Source: Pseudobdellovibrionaceae bacterium
GTDB taxonomy: Bacteria > Bdellovibrionota > Bdellovibrionia > Bdellovibrionales > JAMPXM01
Length of the DNA: 7,731 bases
Reading direction: 5' to 3'
Assembly: GCA_913774795.1 (NCBI GenBank)
Contig: CAJYIL010000038.1
Location: 1-7,731, forward strand
Each line of letters begins with the position of its first letter. The first letter of the stretch is position 1. The notes below the pieces were generated by a model. It was not told the DNA's origin, made no database searches, and worked only from the letters and a program-made list of their open reading frames with translations. This document shows, one piece after another, positions 6,440-7,731 of this stretch. Made by a program: the position numbers and the translations under genes.

Positions 6440-6685
6440 TCAGCGGCCTGCCAAAGTCGCAAACGAATGGAACACTCGCGACGCCGCCGTTTGCACGAAT
6501 CCTGACGAATCGTCGCTCGACAGGCGCGGCACGGAGAACGCAACCAACACGAGTGCCAAAGCGACCAGCAGATAATCTTTTTTCGTTAGTCGTGGAAATA
6601 GACGTCTTTTCACAGAGGCATCGTAGCTCAGCCGATGCAGATCTCGTGCAAAGAGACTGCGATAGATTGGTGATGCCTTAGTCAA
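6440..6685 (-). CDS. Small single-pass membrane protein, unknown function (81 aa)
   Basis: Not recognised. A basic, Arg/Lys-rich N-terminal region (residues 1-36) precedes one hydrophobic helix (about 38-54), and a polar C-terminal tail of about 27 residues follows. By the positive-inside rule the N-terminus should be cytoplasmic and the tail periplasmic. The frame opens with TTG 6685, four bases after the xer stop codon, with a short TAAGG just upstream, so translation may be coupled to xer. No ATG exists in the frame; an internal GTG (codon 25) would keep the helix. The unusual start and lack of recognisable homology keep confidence moderate, but the position and membrane profile argue for a real gene co-transcribed with xer. 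Confidence 0.5.
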   Translation of the reverse strand: MTKASPIYRSLFARDLHRLSYDASVKRRLFPRLTKKDYLLVALALVLVAFSVPRLSSDDSSGFVQTAASRVFHSFATLAGR

Positions 6686-6689
6686 AACC

Positions 6690-7553
6690 TTAGTCTTCGC
6701 GCGAAAGCGGATGATGTTGATCGATCGTGTCGGTCAGATTGCGCGTCGTCACCGTCGTGTAGATTTGCGTGGTTTGGATCGACGCATGACCTAAAAGCAT
6801 CTGGATCGACCGCAAATCCGCGCCCGCTTCGAGAAGTGCCGTGGCACATCCATGGCGGAATCGGTGCGGAGACACCGGCTCGGCGAAGCCAGCCCTCTGC
6901 GACCACGCAGCCAGCCAGCGCCACACATCGACGCGCGAAGGACGGTGCCCACGGTCATTGATGAGAATCGCATTGCCAGCACCTTCGCGTGCGAGCGGCC
7001 CACGAGCCTCACGCAAATAGGCATTGAGTTCGTTCCGGAGATGCTCCGTCAATGGTACCGCTCGCTCTTTGTTACCTTTGCCGATGACCGAAAGCCACGA
7101 ATCGGTCTCGTGATAATCGCTTAAATTCAAGCCGATGAGCTCGGAGACGCGGCAGCCCAATCCGTACAAGAGCAGCAGTGTGATCTTGTTTCGCGCCGTT
7201 CGAGCCGGATCTTCGACTTCGCACGCGGCAAACAATCGAGAGAATTCCTCCGCGGAGAGCGTTTTCGGGAGACCGACCTTCACCTTCGGCGCCTTGAGGT
7301 CTCTGAGCGCCGGAGCCGAGCGCCCACGGCCTTCTAGGAACTTGAAGTAGGTGCGGAGCGACGACACCACCCGCGCTTGCGAGCGAGGCGAAAGGCCCTG
7401 CTTTTTCATGTAGAGATAAAATCCGGGAACGTCAGTTGAGCCGTAGGCTTCAAACAACTCTAAGTCTCGACGGTAAGCCATGATCGTGTTGCGCGAGCGT
7501 CCGCGGATTTGCTCGAGATCTTCGAAGAATTCAACCCAGAGATCCATTGCCAT
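6690..7553 (-). CDS. Tyrosine recombinase, XerC/XerD type (287 aa)
   Basis: This is a site-specific recombinase that breaks and rejoins DNA through a tyrosine nucleophile. The Xer pair acts at dif to resolve chromosome dimers. Numbered from ATG 7553, residues 1-85 are the SAM-like core-binding domain (RSRNTIMAYRRDLELFEAYG, then SSLRTYFKFL) and about 95-287 the catalytic domain. All catalytic residues are visible: R135 (GCRVSEL), K159 (GKGNKERAVPL), H230 and R233 (HRFRHG), H256 (LLGH) and Y265 (QIYT). Length is close to the usual 295-300 aa. ATG 7553 and ATG 7547 are two codons apart and cannot be separated; the frame stays open to a TTG at 7583, and no site has a good Shine-Dalgarno sequence. 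Whether it is XerC, XerD or a lone XerH-like enzyme cannot be settled here. It heads the minus-strand group that ends with comM, behind a terminator at 7609-7645. Confidence 0.9.
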   Translation of the reverse strand: MAMDLWVEFFEDLEQIRGRSRNTIMAYRRDLELFEAYGSTDVPGFYLYMKKQGLSPRSQARVVSSLRTYFKFLEGRGRSAPALRDLKAPKVKVGLPKTLSAEEFSRLFAACEVEDPARTARNKITLLLLYGLGCRVSELIGLNLSDYHETDSWLSVIGKGNKERAVPLTEHLRNELNAYLREARGPLAREGAGNAILINDRGHRPSRVDVWRWLAAWSQRAGFAEPVSPHRFRHGCATALLEAGADLRSIQMLLGHASIQTTQIYTTVTTRNLTDTIDQHHPLSRED

Positions 7554-7608
7554 GGCGAAGATTAGACGACGATTAGCTAGCAAAAAGCCAGCGAAATCCG
7601 GTGCAGCG

Positions 7609-7645
7609 AAAAACGACGGGCGTGGTTGTTACGCCACGCCCGCCG
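7609..7645 (-). terminator. Intrinsic terminator of a gene beyond the right edge
   Basis: Read on the minus strand, CGGCGGGCGTGG (7645-7634), an 8-nt loop, then CCACGCCCGTCG (7625-7614) form a 12-bp stem with one mismatch, followed directly by five T (7613-7609). It points leftwards, so it ends transcription of a gene to the right. A possible last stop codon (TAA, 7666-7664) lies 18 bases before the stem, but only about a dozen codons remain before the adapter, too few to identify. It separates that gene from the xer group. Confidence 0.8.
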
Positions 7646-7701
7646 AAAAGAAGGGGAAGGTTGTTAAGGGACTCTGAACTTAGAAAATTGAAAATCGTAA
7701 T

Positions 7702-7731
7702 AGATCGGAAGAGCACACGTCTGAACTCCAG
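7702..7731 (+). other. Illumina TruSeq adapter remnant (not biological)
   Basis: The final 30 bases start with AGATCGGAAGAGCACACGTC and match the well-known TruSeq indexing-adapter sequence exactly up to the window end. True genomic sequence therefore stops at about 7701, and the window's right edge is an untrimmed contig end. Confidence 0.98.

Noticed and set aside
7552..7677. Plus-strand 41-aa basic frame (MAKIRRRLASKK...) starting in the CCATGG shared with the xer start
   Set aside because: It has no good ribosome-binding site, its start codon overlaps the opposite-strand xer start, and its body is filled by the strong minus-strand terminator hairpin at 7609-7645.
1..7731. CRISPR array, insertion sequence or toxin-antitoxin pair
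   Set aside because: No regularly spaced long repeats, no transposase frame or terminal inverted repeats, and no recognisable toxin or antitoxin in any frame.

Overview
The window looks like chromosomal DNA of a Gram-negative bacterium. GC content is moderately high by eye, the two largest genes carry Sec signal peptides, the tRNA has an encoded CCA, and ComM and Xer homologues are present. Codon use and the pattern of large unrecognised exported proteins would suit a Bdellovibrionota/'deltaproteobacterial' lineage, but that placement is a guess. The last 30 bases are Illumina TruSeq adapter, so the right edge is the raw end of a short-read contig and small indels nearby deserve suspicion.

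Left end (1-801): no recognisable protein gene. In order: a stretch with several abutting inverted repeats (about 18-221, possibly a structured RNA), a bidirectional intrinsic terminator (234-271), a compact block of helix-phased direct and inverted repeats (295-361), a tRNA-Cys(GCA) on the minus strand (466-539), and a 262-base spacer upstream of the next gene. A repeat block beside the 3' end of a tRNA is the usual geometry of an integrated-element end, but no integrase is visible there.

Centre (802-4582, plus strand): two large genes one base apart, almost certainly co-transcribed. They encode exported proteins of 761 and 497 aa, each with a Sec signal peptide, mostly helical sequence and one central hydrophobic helix. 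I recognise neither. This is the most probable undescribed system in the window.

Right side (4579-7553, minus strand): reading leftwards, a tyrosine recombinase of the XerC/XerD type with all catalytic residues, two small membrane proteins (81 and 78 aa), and a ComM/YifB-type AAA+ ATPase whose reading frame is broken by an apparent one-base insertion near its 3' end. XerC/D resolves chromosome dimers and ComM is a branch-migration helicase of natural transformation, so this side has a DNA-recombination theme. comM and the exported-protein pair converge, and their stop codons overlap by four bases. A minus-strand terminator at 7609-7645 probably ends a gene lying beyond the contig edge.
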